From: Candidatus Gastranaerophilales bacterium
Lineage (GTDB): Bacteria > Bacillota > Clostridia > Lachnospirales > Lachnospiraceae
Length of the DNA stretch: 59,609 nt
Direction: 5' to 3'
Assembly (NCBI GenBank): GCA_023663225.1
Contig: JAMPHU010000014.1
Coordinates: forward strand, 1 to 59,609
How positions within the stretch are numbered: the stretch's first letter is position 1; every line of letters begins with the position of its first letter. A program made the translations under genes and the position numbers. The notes under the pieces were generated by a model. The model was given only the letters and a program-made list of their open reading frames with translations, did not search any database and was not told where the DNA came from. Below are positions 1-8,740 of the stretch, in pieces.

Positions 1-57
1 CTAAGTACCGACGGCTCGCTAGCGTCTGCTTTGGAATATATCATCCGCACAATTCGG
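1..57. repeat. Right half of a dispersed inverted-repeat element (copy A)
   Basis: The window opens with CTAAGTACC, the right side of the inner hairpin seen complete at 152-211 and 51867-51926. It continues into an outer arm at 21-56 (AGCGTCTGCTTTGGAATATA and onward) that matches the right arm at 31801-31835. The left half is missing because the window starts here. See the entries at 108-245, 31731-31835, 51818-51964 and 59560-59609. Confidence 0.8.
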
Positions 58-107
58 ATCGCAGCATCCGGCGAAAAAATTGGCAAGGTTAGCTGCGGAA
101 AGTTACG

Positions 108-245
108 CTCCAGCGGGGTAATCATTCCTATTCGGACACGTTTCCACTCGGTGAAACACGTAGCGGCACATAAGCTGACAAAGTACGTCAGCTAAGTGCC
201 GACGTGTTTCAACGGTTCCTCATGGGAATAATTACCCCGCTGGAG
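108..245. repeat. Nested inverted-repeat element (copy B)
   Basis: Outer arms are CTCCAGCGGGGTAATCATTCC (about 108-128) and its near-exact reverse complement ending at 245. Inside is a second hairpin (152-211) with outer stem TGAAACACGT/ACGTGTTTCA and inner stem GGCAC..CTGAC/GTCAG..GTGCC. The inner stem is interrupted by CATAAG on the left and CTAAG on the right, with loop AAAGTA. The inner hairpin is the same design as at 51867-51926 but with compensatory base changes; the outer arms differ from copies C and D. Confidence 0.8.
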
Positions 246-342
246 CTCAGTTACCGAAAACGCCATGTGATTTTTGCTCAATGTTGTGATTTGAATAGTG
301 AGGATGGTATATTTTTGGAATTGTTACAAATTGTGGGATACA

Positions 343-498
343 GGAGCATAGGTTGCAGAGAAGGCTTTCTGTGACGTGAGTCAGATGTGGAGATGAGACT
401 CCGGCGATGCCCGTCCAATGGCGGGCATTGCCGTGCATGAGGCTCATCGGAACGCCCATCTGGCCGTCACAGAAAGCCTTCTCTGTAACCTATGCTCC
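343..498. repeat. 156-bp nested hairpin with 34-bp arms
   Basis: Left arm 343-376 and right arm 465-498 are reverse complements at 33 of 34 positions. Further inward, CAGATG/CATCTG, GATGAG/CTCATC and CGGCGATGCCCG/CGGGCATTGCCG also pair, so almost the whole segment can fold on itself. It encodes no convincing protein: the open frame across it merely reads through the hairpin. It could be a MITE-like remnant or a structured transcript, and I cannot tell which. Confidence 0.75.
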
Positions 499-654
499 GT
501 CCCTAAGTCGAAATCCCCCGACCGAAACTCGGCTGTTCTAAGGCTGTTTGCCTCGCGGGCACGTACCTTGCTTGCTATCCTGTGAAAAGTAACGAATAGT
601 CACGTGCGTCCGTCTCTTTTTAGAAACACTCTTTTTTTATAGACAAAAGTATGA
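499..654. other. Gene-free stretch before the pel-like operon
   Basis: No convincing coding region or RNA gene was found here. It contains short unrelated direct sequence only. I looked for a c-di-GMP riboswitch core upstream of the pel-like operon and did not see one. Confidence 0.5.
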
Positions 655-660
655 TATAAT
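655..660 (+). promoter_or_regulatory. -10-like TATAAT before the pel-like operon
   Basis: A perfect TATAAT lies 60 bases before the first gene. The position 17 bases upstream is only a T-run (632-637), so there is no good -35 hexamer. If this is the operon promoter it probably needs an activator, or the T-run acts as a weak -35. This is inference from position and sequence. Confidence 0.4.
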
Positions 661-719
661 CTTTTTATATGAAATTGGAGCGGAAACAGGCAATAGTCTT
701 ACAAAAAGGAGCGTGACGG

Positions 720-977
720 ATGGGATATCAACTGCGCTATGCGGCGGGGCGATATTGGCTTTTGGATATCGATCAGGAGGGAGTCCCCTACAAAAAGCCG
801 CTGTCTCTGAATGAGGTGGGCGCCGATATCTGGAATATGATCCAACAGGGATTTGCGAAGGAAGAAATCGTGGAGGCGCTTTGTCGGGAATATCATGTGG
901 AGAAGGACATGGTGGAGGACGACGTGGAACAGTTTTTGGAGATGCTTGCCAAAAGACAACGGGGTGAACAAGGATGA
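720..977 (+). CDS. PqqD family protein
   Basis: This 85-residue protein has the compact PqqD winged-helix pattern: an N-terminal beta strand pair (residues 3-30), LSLNEVGADIWNMI, and a helical half ending FLEMLAKR. PqqD domains bind leader regions of ribosomally made peptides and hand them to modifying enzymes. The start is ATG at 720 behind AAAGGAG (704-710). It overlaps the next gene by 4 bases, so it is translationally coupled to the pel-like operon. That is an unexpected place for a peptide chaperone, since Pel synthesis is not known to use one. A second PqqD domain sits in the kinase fusion at 30468-31628, so the partner could be the leader-bearing proteins at 26256-27371. The family call is firm; the partner is inferred. 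Confidence 0.85.
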   Translation: MGYQLRYAAGRYWLLDIDQEGVPYKKPLSLNEVGADIWNMIQQGFAKEEIVEALCREYHVEKDMVEDDVEQFLEMLAKRQRGEQG

Positions 978-3160
978 ATGTATTGCTGATAGGCGGGTCA
1001 GGAAGCCTGATTAACAATCTGATCATTAAGCTGAACAAAGAGGGTCACAGAGTATATCTGCTCACGGGCAACAGGCATGATTCGGACCCGTACCAGAAAG
1101 TGTTCGAGCGGTACAATTTTACATATGATGCCAACTGTCTGAATGAAATCTTTGAGAGTGTCAACCCAGAACTGACGATATTTATGGGAGCGTACGACAC
1201 GAATTTCCGATGGAAAAATGAGGAGGCGGAGTCTGTCAAATACTCCGGCTGTCTGATGAATATTTTGATGGGGTATGCCATGAAGAATCAGGGCAGGTTT
1301 ATCTATCTGTCGGGGGATTCTGTGTATGGCGCACACCATGCGAAGGATATCAGCGAGGAGGAGCCTACCGACCCTGTGAGTTTTCGGGGGATGGCGTTAG
1401 CTCAGGCGGAGGAGATGTGTGAAAGCTACCACAGGAACAGAGATTTGGATATTATCACGCTGCGGCTGGATCATCTCTACAGTATCCCCAAGGAGCGGAA
1501 AGATGTGCTGGACATCTGTTCCCAGATGTGTCTGGAGTCCATGGAGAAAAAGTCGATCACGATTGAGGAGGATGCCACACTTTCCTTGATTTATGAGACG
1601 GACGCAATCGAATTTATCTATCGGGTGGCGGCAGCCAAGGAGCACAAACATTCTCTGTACAATATATCTTCCTCCAAGGAGATCACTCAGAAGCAGTTGG
1701 CGGAGCTGGTGCGGGAGATCATGGGCAATTCGGCCGAGATCATCACCAAGAGCGGGACCACCGGCGAGCGGCGCATCGTGCTGTCCAATCTCCTCTATGA
1801 CAGTGAATTTGGCAATCCTTTCTTCTGTGAAGTGCGGGATATTGTGAAGCGGATCGCCACACAGATGAAGCGCAACAGCTATCTTTTCCTGACGGGGTCG
1901 GACGTCAAGATGCCCCTGATCAGGCGGATCATGCAGAAGTCAGAGTGGTTTTTGCGCGCGATTGTTCCTTTTGTGGAGAATGTGATCGCCTTTATCCCCT
2001 TTTTTATGTTGAATAACCGTGCAGTGGGCAGCGATTATTTCGCAAAATTGGACTTTTATCTGTTGTATGTACTGTTGTTTGCCATTGTCTACGGGCAGCA
2101 GCAGGCGACGGTCTCCGCTGCGCTCGCCGTGGCGGGATATTGTTTTAGACAGATGTATGACCGGTCGGGTTTTGACGTTATGCTGGATACCAACACGTAT
2201 GTGTGGATCGCTCAACTGTTTATCTTGGGTATGACCGTGGGTTACATGAGGGACCAGATCACAAAGCTGAAAGAGGAAAAAGAGGAGGAACAGGAGTTCT
2301 TGGCGCAGCAGTTGGAGGATATCCAGACGATCAACAACAGTAATGTGCGCGTGAAAGACGCCCTGGAGACACAGATCGTCAACCAAAACGACAGTGTGGG
2401 TAAGATCTACCGGATCACCTCCGCCCTGGATCAGTACAGCCCGGAAGAAGTGCTCTTCTATGCGGCGGAAATGCTGGGGACGCTGATCAAGAGCAAAGAT
2501 GTGGCGATCTATACCGTGTCCAACAGAGCTTATGCCAGACTGTTTTCCTCCACCTCCAAAAAGGCGAGGATGCTGGGAAGCTCCATCCGCTATACAGAGA
2601 TGGGGGAGATGTACGAGACGCTGTCCCAGCGCAAAGTCTTTATCAACCGTAAGATGGACGAAAGGTATCCTCTGATGGCCAATGCCATATTTGACGATAA
2701 AGAAGAGATGCAGATGATCCTGATGATATGGGGTATCCCCTGGGAGCGCATGACTTTGGGACAGGCCAATCAGTTGGTAATCATCAGTTATCTGATCCAG
2801 AACGCCACCCTCAGAGCCAACCGTTATCTGTCCGCGTTAGAAAACGAGCGTTATGTAAAAGACACCCAACTCTTGGAGAAGGATGCGTTCCACTCTCTGA
2901 TGACCGCTTATCTAAGAGCGCAGAACAAGGGGCTGACAGAGTGTACCGTGTTGAGAGTGGAGACGGGGGATCAGGACAATATGGAGGTCGGCAAGGAGCT
3001 TGTGGGCAAGCTGCGCCAGTCGGATTATATCGGTACGCTGGAGGATGGCAGTCTCTACGCCCTTTTGTCCAACACCAGCGTGACTGACGCCCAGTACGTT
3101 ATCAGGCGTTTCGAGGAGGCGGGCTATAAGAGTGACATTGTGGAGGAAAACGTGGCATGA
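974..3160 (+). CDS. pelD: PelD-like c-di-GMP receptor with N-terminal SDR domain
   Basis: Layout of the 728 residues: an extended SDR/epimerase-like domain (about 1-290), four membrane helices (about 330-425), a charged coiled coil (430-470), a GAF domain (490-620) and a degenerate GGDEF domain (630-728). R681-Q-S-D684 fits the RxxD site by which PelD proteins bind c-di-GMP, and the following GGDEF signature is replaced by LEDGS, so no cyclase activity is expected. PelD switches on Pel polymerisation in the membrane complex. The SDR part keeps a nucleotide-binding glycine turn (GGSGSLI) and the SVYG strand, but where YxxxK should follow it reads RGMALAQ, so it is probably inactive. PelE follows with a 4-base overlap. 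Confidence 0.85.
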   Translation: MNVLLIGGSGSLINNLIIKLNKEGHRVYLLTGNRHDSDPYQKVFERYNFTYDANCLNEIFESVNPELTIFMGAYDTNFRWKNEEAESVKYSGCLMNILMGYAMKNQGRFIYLSGDSVYGAHHAKDISEEEPTDPVSFRGMALAQAEEMCESYHRNRDLDIITLRLDHLYSIPKERKDVLDICSQMCLESMEKKSITIEEDATLSLIYETDAIEFIYRVAAAKEHKHSLYNISSSKEITQKQLAELVREIMGNSAEIITKSGTTGERRIVLSNLLYDSEFGNPFFCEVRDIVKRIATQMKRNSYLFLTGSDVKMPLIRRIMQKSEWFLRAIVPFVENVIAFIPFFMLNNRAVGSDYFAKLDFYLLYVLLFAIVYGQQQATVSAALAVAGYCFRQMYDRSGFDVMLDTNTYVWIAQLFILGMTVGYMRDQITKLKEEKEEEQEFLAQQLEDIQTINNSNVRVKDALETQIVNQNDSVGKIYRITSALDQYSPEEVLFYAAEMLGTLIKSKDVAIYTVSNRAYARLFSSTSKKARMLGSSIRYTEMGEMYETLSQRKVFINRKMDERYPLMANAIFDDKEEMQMILMIWGIPWERMTLGQANQLVIISYLIQNATLRANRYLSALENERYVKDTQLLEKDAFHSLMTAYLRAQNKGLTECTVLRVETGDQDNMEVGKELVGKLRQSDYIGTLEDGSLYALLSNTSVTDAQYVIRRFEEAGYKSDIVEENVA

Positions 3161-4134
3161 CGAAAGAGGAACTTTCGCTGTTTCTGATAGTTGTCATAAA
3201 TACCATCGGCGTAGTGATCTATCTTCTGTGGAATGCGATGCGCAAGGAGCAGTACGACCGAATGAAGGAGGACAGCACGGTTCAATACCTGATCGAATGG
3301 GATGTGCTGAATAAGGAGCACGGCAATGGCAGCTATGAGTTGCGTGCGGTGGTCATGTTTTTGTGTCCGGGGATCGGAGCCTGTTTTTTTCTGTTTTCCT
3401 ATCTGCTCTATAAGGTGTTTTTTTCCAAGCCGGTGGATCTGGCGGATGTGGTGTTCAGCAAAGAGCGTGTCCGCACCTTTATCCATGCGGAGGAGGACAG
3501 AGAGCGCAACGTTGCGCCTTTGGAGGAGGCGTTGGAAGTCACGGACGCGGGCGAACTGCGGTCTCTGATGATGAATGTGGTGAGGGGCGACATCCAGAAG
3601 TCTTTAGCATCCATCTCCTTAGCGTTAAACTGTGAGGACACGGAGACTGCTCACTATGCGGCGTCAGTGCTTCAGGACGCGCTGAATGATTTTCGAATGA
3701 ATGTACAGAAACAGCGCAAGTTGATCTTAAAGGGGGATAAAAAGCAGGCTCTCTATGCGTCGCTGTTGATCGATTATATGAATCAGGTGTTGGAACAGAA
3801 GGTGTTTACGGATATGGAGCAGAGGACTTATGTGCATACCATGGATGAAGTGTGCGATATCCTCTACAGCGTGGACAGAGAGCATATGACCAGCAGCCAG
3901 TATGAGGCGATCAGTCTCAGACTGTTGGAGATCGAAGAGTATGATACCTGTAGAAAGTGGTGCGACAGGGCCGAATATCAGTATCCCAACTCCCTGGCGA
4001 CCTACACCTGCCAGTTGAAGCTTTACTTTAACAGCGGACAGAGAAGCCGATTTTTTGAGGTCATCGACGCTCTGAAGAAGTCGGCCGTGGTAATCGACAG
4101 CGAGACGTTGGAGCTGATGCGTGTGTTCCGCTAG
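3157..4134 (+). CDS. pelE: PelE-like membrane-anchored helical-repeat protein
   Basis: The 325 residues begin with a membrane helix (about 5-25) and have a second at about 63-88. A cytosolic helical region follows with TPR-like spacing (for example residues 245-300 with paired aromatic/alanine helices). This is the layout of PelE, which joins PelD to PelF and PelG in the inner-membrane synthase complex. It overlaps pelD by 4 bases (ATGA) and lies directly before the polytopic gene. Sequence similarity to PelE of Gram-negatives is not evident by eye; the assignment rests on order, size and topology. Confidence 0.7.
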   Translation: MTKEELSLFLIVVINTIGVVIYLLWNAMRKEQYDRMKEDSTVQYLIEWDVLNKEHGNGSYELRAVVMFLCPGIGACFFLFSYLLYKVFFSKPVDLADVVFSKERVRTFIHAEEDRERNVAPLEEALEVTDAGELRSLMMNVVRGDIQKSLASISLALNCEDTETAHYAASVLQDALNDFRMNVQKQRKLILKGDKKQALYASLLIDYMNQVLEQKVFTDMEQRTYVHTMDEVCDILYSVDREHMTSSQYEAISLRLLEIEEYDTCRKWCDRAEYQYPNSLATYTCQLKLYFNSGQRSRFFEVIDALKKSAVVIDSETLELMRVFR

Positions 4135-4186
4135 AAAGTGTTCTCTTTTCAACAAATGACAGGAAGGGTGGTGCAGGGATATGTCG

Positions 4187-6856
4187 ATGGAGACACTGAC
4201 GATTTTCCAATTAGTGGGCATATTCTGCGCATACCTTTTCGTGTCGGTGGGACTGCCCGCATTTGTGTTGGGCGGGAAGCTTAAGGGACACAGAGCGCCA
4301 GAGAGACTGATCATTTATTTTATGATCGGGAATTTCTATATGATGAATCTGGTTTTTGCCCTGCAGTTGTTGAAAATTTCTTGTCAGGCTACATTGATAT
4401 TGGGAACGCTTTTGCCGGCTGTGGTGGTGCGGATCGTGATTTACCGGATCCCGATTTTTAAGATTATAGTAGATGAGGTCCATTATCTGCAGAAATTGAC
4501 AGGAGGGCAGTTGGGAGTCAAGACTGCCGTTTACAAAGTTGGCGGGATTGTGAGAAGACAGGTGGCCCGTTTTTTCAGGTGGGTCGGATATTACCTGTTT
4601 CGTCGCTTCTTTGACTGTGTATTGACGGCAGTGTTGTTGGCAGCGCTCTGGTGGCTGTACGGCAATAATCTGTTAGAGCAGTTTGGATACAAGGCGTCGG
4701 ATGTCCTGGTTCACAACTATTGGATCAATGCGCTGAGTCATAATCGCATTTTTGTGGCGGGCGTGTATCCGCATGGTTTTCACGCGGTGATCTATTACCT
4801 TCACGCGGTGTTTGGAATCGAGACTTTTGTGTTGCTGCGTATATTTGCGTTTGTGCAGAACGTGATGATGCATTTGATGATACTGTGTTGTCTGAGAATG
4901 TGCTGTAAGACCAAATATGCGGCGTACATAGGATCTTTTATTTATCTGGTTGGGGACTATCTGGGGGCAAATGCGTATTTTCGTTTTTATGCGACGCTGC
5001 CCCAGGAATTTAGTGTCACTTTTATCCTGCCCACGATCTACTTTGGTTTTCGGTATTTTGAGGTGCGGAGGCAGAAGCTTTTATCCGGCGCGGAAACGGA
5101 ACTTTCGAGAGGCAAGACCAAAGCGCACAGGCGTAGAAAGAAAAAAGAGCCGCAGGAGGAATTGGCAGATACACAGCCTTCCGTGGTTTCGCTGGCGGAT
5201 ATCTCGTTGGAAGAAATTGATTTAGATGAGTCCGGCGTTAAGGGAGCGGGGGAGAATGTGTCAAAACGCAGGAAGCGCTTGTCTCATGGAAAGGGCAGGG
5301 ATCAGAAGCGGGAGCTGCCCAAAGGGAAGCGACAGGAAAAACATTATCCTGCTTCCTGGCTCTATCTGGCGGGATTTGCCATCAGTTTTGCCATGACGCT
5401 GGCAATTCATTTTTACAGTACGATGATCGTTGGCATTTTCTGCATAGCCATAGCTATAGGGTATCGGTTTTTGTTGTTTCAAAGGCCCTATTTTAAAAAC
5501 GTGATGGCGGCCGGTCTATTGGGCGTGGGGTTAGCGGTGCTTCCCATGTTGTTGGCTTTTATCGGGGGTACGCCTTTGGAGGGGTCTCTGCTGTGGGGGA
5601 TGAGTATCATCAAGGGCACAGGAACGGAGGGCGACGCCAAGATCGATAATCGAAGTGAGGATGACGAGCAGGACAGTTCACAGGAGACGGAAGAGACGAA
5701 AGATGTGGAGGAACCTGTGGAAGATGAAACCTTTACCGTCATGTATGATGGGGAGGAAATTACGGTCTACCAAGGGATTGATATGAACGAGGAGGCGCCG
5801 GAGGAAGTATTGGAGGAGGAGCCCAAAGAGCAGATCAGCTTGGGAGAGAGACTGCGGAGACTTCCTGAGAATGTGGCAGGTTTTGTCTACACTGCGGTGA
5901 CAGAGACTCAACAAATGTTAAACAGTGAAGTTTTTGCTATGGAGAATGAAAATGACGTCTATTGGATTATGTTTTCCTTTGTCGGATTGATCGGGATAGG
6001 GCTGCTGTATCGCTTGTTCCGGCAGCCCTGTTATGGCGCGATGTTCACATCCGTAGGGCTCTATATGCTTTTCATGTGTATTTTGATAGCGGCTAAGACG
6101 TTTCATCTTCCCGCACTGATGAGCAGCGACCGATGCAGTATTTATTTTGCCTACTCCATGCCGGTGGTTCTGGCATTTTTGGTGGATGGAGTGCTTTATC
6201 TGCCATTTTTCTCGCTGCGGAAGCGGCCTGCTAAAATAGGCAGGGTGATTATGAATCTGTTGTCTTTTGTCTGTGTTGTGTGTGTGGTCTATTATATGGT
6301 GGAAAGGGATCGCATCAAAAAACCCTTGGATATTCATGCCCAGGAAACGAATGAGGCAGTGACCTGTCTCACCAACATTATCCGCAGCGAGGCGGATTAC
6401 ACTTGGACCATTGTCTCCGCCAACGATGAGCTTCGCATGGGGGAAGATCATGGATATCACTATGAGACGATCGCATTTTTGATAACGATGGAGGGGGCCA
6501 GCCCCAATGCTTTTATCCGTATTCCCACTAAGGTAGTCTATTTCTTTATAGAGAAAGTTCCCTTAGATTACTACTTGCCCTATGAGAACAGCGGACAATC
6601 GATCTCCAGGGAAGGGGCGCTTAGGGAGTTGCCCTACACGGTAAGTTCAAGCGCCTATGCGGGTGAGAGGCGGTGGATCGTCATGTCGCGCATGTACTAT
6701 TGGGCGGAGAACTTCCGAAGCCTGTACCCTGATGAGATGGAGATATATATGGAGACAGACAATTTCGTGTGTTATCGGATTGAGCAGAATCCATACCGTT
6801 TATATAATTTTGCAATTAACTACGGTTTCAATACTTACGTCAACGATGAAGAGTAG
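4187..6856 (+). CDS. Large GT-C-like polytopic membrane protein in the pel-like operon
   Basis: I do not recognise an exact family. The start is ATG 4187, seven bases after GCAGGGA; ATG 4181 in the same frame is too close to that site. The 889-residue product has N-terminal membrane helices, a first outer segment with D-x-L-V-H-N-Y-W and GVYPHGFHAVIY, a basic charged loop (about 300-388), more helices, and a strongly acidic loop (about 484-551). A further set of helices lies at about 590-705, then a soluble C-terminal tail of about 180 residues. Asp/His near the first long loop plus many helices is typical of GT-C glycosyltransferases. Standard Pel operons lack such a protein. In a Gram-positive without PelB/PelC it might help move or modify the polymer, which is inference. 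Confidence 0.55.
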   Translation: METLTIFQLVGIFCAYLFVSVGLPAFVLGGKLKGHRAPERLIIYFMIGNFYMMNLVFALQLLKISCQATLILGTLLPAVVVRIVIYRIPIFKIIVDEVHYLQKLTGGQLGVKTAVYKVGGIVRRQVARFFRWVGYYLFRRFFDCVLTAVLLAALWWLYGNNLLEQFGYKASDVLVHNYWINALSHNRIFVAGVYPHGFHAVIYYLHAVFGIETFVLLRIFAFVQNVMMHLMILCCLRMCCKTKYAAYIGSFIYLVGDYLGANAYFRFYATLPQEFSVTFILPTIYFGFRYFEVRRQKLLSGAETELSRGKTKAHRRRKKKEPQEELADTQPSVVSLADISLEEIDLDESGVKGAGENVSKRRKRLSHGKGRDQKRELPKGKRQEKHYPASWLYLAGFAISFAMTLAIHFYSTMIVGIFCIAIAIGYRFLLFQRPYFKNVMAAGLLGVGLAVLPMLLAFIGGTPLEGSLLWGMSIIKGTGTEGDAKIDNRSEDDEQDSSQETEETKDVEEPVEDETFTVMYDGEEITVYQGIDMNEEAPEEVLEEEPKEQISLGERLRRLPENVAGFVYTAVTETQQMLNSEVFAMENENDVYWIMFSFVGLIGIGLLYRLFRQPCYGAMFTSVGLYMLFMCILIAAKTFHLPALMSSDRCSIYFAYSMPVVLAFLVDGVLYLPFFSLRKRPAKIGRVIMNLLSFVCVVCVVYYMVERDRIKKPLDIHAQETNEAVTCLTNIIRSEADYTWTIVSANDELRMGEDHGYHYETIAFLITMEGASPNAFIRIPTKVVYFFIEKVPLDYYLPYENSGQSISREGALRELPYTVSSSAYAGERRWIVMSRMYYWAENFRSLYPDEMEIYMETDNFVCYRIEQNPYRLYNFAINYGFNTYVNDEE

Positions 6857-6890
6857 CCAAAGTGAAGGCTGCCCGGGCATGGAGGTAATT

Positions 6891-8729
6891 ATGGTATCCC
6901 GCAGAAATTTTATAAGTATTTGCATATTGATGGGTGTGCTGCTGTTCATGTTTCAGTTTTCACAGGTGATCAAGGAGAGTGAAAGCGATTATGCGGTCAA
7001 TACCTATGTCAGCGATCAGAAAGTGTCCGGCGGGAATCGGTGGACTTCCTTTGTGGGTGACATCACGCAGGAAGGCGAGTGTGAAGCGGGGGATTATGTC
7101 CTGTTTTTTGGGGATCTGGAGAACAGCATAGGGACCGCGGTATTGCAATGGTGTCAATATTCCAAAAGAAATCTGATTGTGAGCGACGATCTGGAAGGGT
7201 ATGAGGTCTCAGAGGAGCATATGCCAGAGGTGATACTGGTAGACTCCTATGTGGCGGATGTGAGGAATGGGATCAGGACACTCGACAATATCACCGGGCA
7301 GGATGTGACACTGGTTTTCTGTAGGCTGCCAAGCCCTGTAGAACTTCGGAGAGACGGGAGACTTATGCGTATGCTGGGGATCAGGGAGGTTCAGGCGAAC
7401 TCTGTGGAAGTGGAGGGGATTCATCTGTTTTCCGGTTTCCTGTTGGGCGGCGACGGTTTCTACACGGCGGGCGACAGCGAGGAGGAATTGGAGAGACAGG
7501 ATCTGGATCTGAATATGCCCTGGTATATCCTCTCCGGCGGTACGGAAGTCTATATGGTGGGGATGCTGGATGAAATGTTGGAGGAGAACGAGGCGCGAAA
7601 CGAACTGTTCCCCTGTCTGATCTGGAAAAAGGGGTATGACCAGGCGATCGTGTATGCGGTGAATGGCGATTATATGGAGGGATGGACAGGGATTGGTATT
7701 TTGGATGCCATCATGTACAAGGAAAATTCCTATGTGATTTATCCTGTGGTGAATGCGCAGAATGTCATGGTGACCAATTTCCCGAATCTCTCAGAGGAGA
7801 ATAAAGAGCAGGTGCAGGCACTTTACAGTAGGAGCACGGAAGGGCTGATGAGAGATATCTGTTGGCCTTCTATCGCCTCCATGATGGAACAGGGTCACTA
7901 CAGGGCGACCTGTTTTTTGACGACGAAACAGGATTATTCCGACAGCGCCAAGCCTTCCGGCAATATGATTCCCTTTTATCTGCAACAGTTCAAAGAGTTC
8001 GATTCGGAGGCGGGACTGTCTCTGATTCATCAGGATAACGTGAATCTGGAGAACAAGCTGGCGCAGGATGAGGCGTTTTATACTGCGCAGGAGGTACAGT
8101 ATAATTACAGCGCGGTGTATATGGAGAGAGAAGAACTGGAGCGGTTGGAGGAGCTTATGGCCGAGCAGATGTTGCTGCATGACATCAGAACCGTGGCCGC
8201 TGCGTATCAGGAGGGGGATCCGGTGGTCTCTTACTATAACAATGGCGTGACCTTGCAGAGCACCACGGCGGATGCGCAGCATCATAACTATTCCGACGAT
8301 CTGCGGGTGCGGGCGCTGGAGACGGCTCTGGGATATTCCAACGTATTGATGGATATGTCGCGTGTCGTCTGGCCCGAGGACGAGGGCGATGAGTGGCAGA
8401 ATATGTCGGAGAATCTCACCAGCAATCTTAACACCTACTGGCGATTGTTTACTGCCTTTGAGAAGACGACTCTGTCAGAGAGTGACGTCAGGATTCGCAA
8501 TTTTTTGAATTTAGATTATGAGGACTGGCGGGAGGAGGATACGATTCACCTGGAACTATCAGGGGCGCAAGGCGGTTGGTTTATCCTGCGCACACACGGT
8601 GAGAGTATTGCCGATATCAAAGGCGCCGAGTGGACAGAAATTGAGACGGACGCTTATTTGATTCATGCGCGGCAGACATACGTGGAGATCGAGCTGCAGA
8701 AAAATAGAGGACTTATGGATTTCTTCTAA
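6891..8729 (+). CDS. DUF2194 family protein, PelA-like position
   Basis: A 612-residue protein starting at ATG 6891 after GGAGG (6881-6885). Residues 1-25 form an uncleaved signal anchor (ISICILMGVLLFMF), so the bulk lies outside the membrane. The rest matches my recollection of DUF2194, a family found in Pel-like loci; a VNGDYMEGW motif opens a barrel-like half that resembles a degenerate polysaccharide deacetylase. It takes the slot of the PelA deacetylase in Gram-positive pel operons. Metal-binding His pairs typical of NodB deacetylases are not obvious, so deacetylase activity is unproven. Its stop TAA (8727-8729) is followed at once by the pelF ribosome binding site. Confidence 0.65.
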   Translation: MVSRRNFISICILMGVLLFMFQFSQVIKESESDYAVNTYVSDQKVSGGNRWTSFVGDITQEGECEAGDYVLFFGDLENSIGTAVLQWCQYSKRNLIVSDDLEGYEVSEEHMPEVILVDSYVADVRNGIRTLDNITGQDVTLVFCRLPSPVELRRDGRLMRMLGIREVQANSVEVEGIHLFSGFLLGGDGFYTAGDSEEELERQDLDLNMPWYILSGGTEVYMVGMLDEMLEENEARNELFPCLIWKKGYDQAIVYAVNGDYMEGWTGIGILDAIMYKENSYVIYPVVNAQNVMVTNFPNLSEENKEQVQALYSRSTEGLMRDICWPSIASMMEQGHYRATCFLTTKQDYSDSAKPSGNMIPFYLQQFKEFDSEAGLSLIHQDNVNLENKLAQDEAFYTAQEVQYNYSAVYMEREELERLEELMAEQMLLHDIRTVAAAYQEGDPVVSYYNNGVTLQSTTADAQHHNYSDDLRVRALETALGYSNVLMDMSRVVWPEDEGDEWQNMSENLTSNLNTYWRLFTAFEKTTLSESDVRIRNFLNLDYEDWREEDTIHLELSGAQGGWFILRTHGESIADIKGAEWTEIETDAYLIHARQTYVEIELQKNRGLMDFF

Positions 8730-8740
8730 TGGAGGTAGGT

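Noticed and set aside
247-459. 70-residue open frame on the minus strand in the first intergenic region
   Set aside because: It reads through one arm and the loops of the 343-498 hairpin, has no ribosome binding site and no recognisable domain.
499-719. c-di-GMP riboswitch before the pel-like operon
   Set aside because: The conserved GEMM core sequences were not found; control by c-di-GMP is more likely at the protein level through PelD.
1593-1847. Plus-strand open frame inside the PelD fusion
   Set aside because: It is an Arg/Ser-rich shadow of the real reading frame with no own signals.
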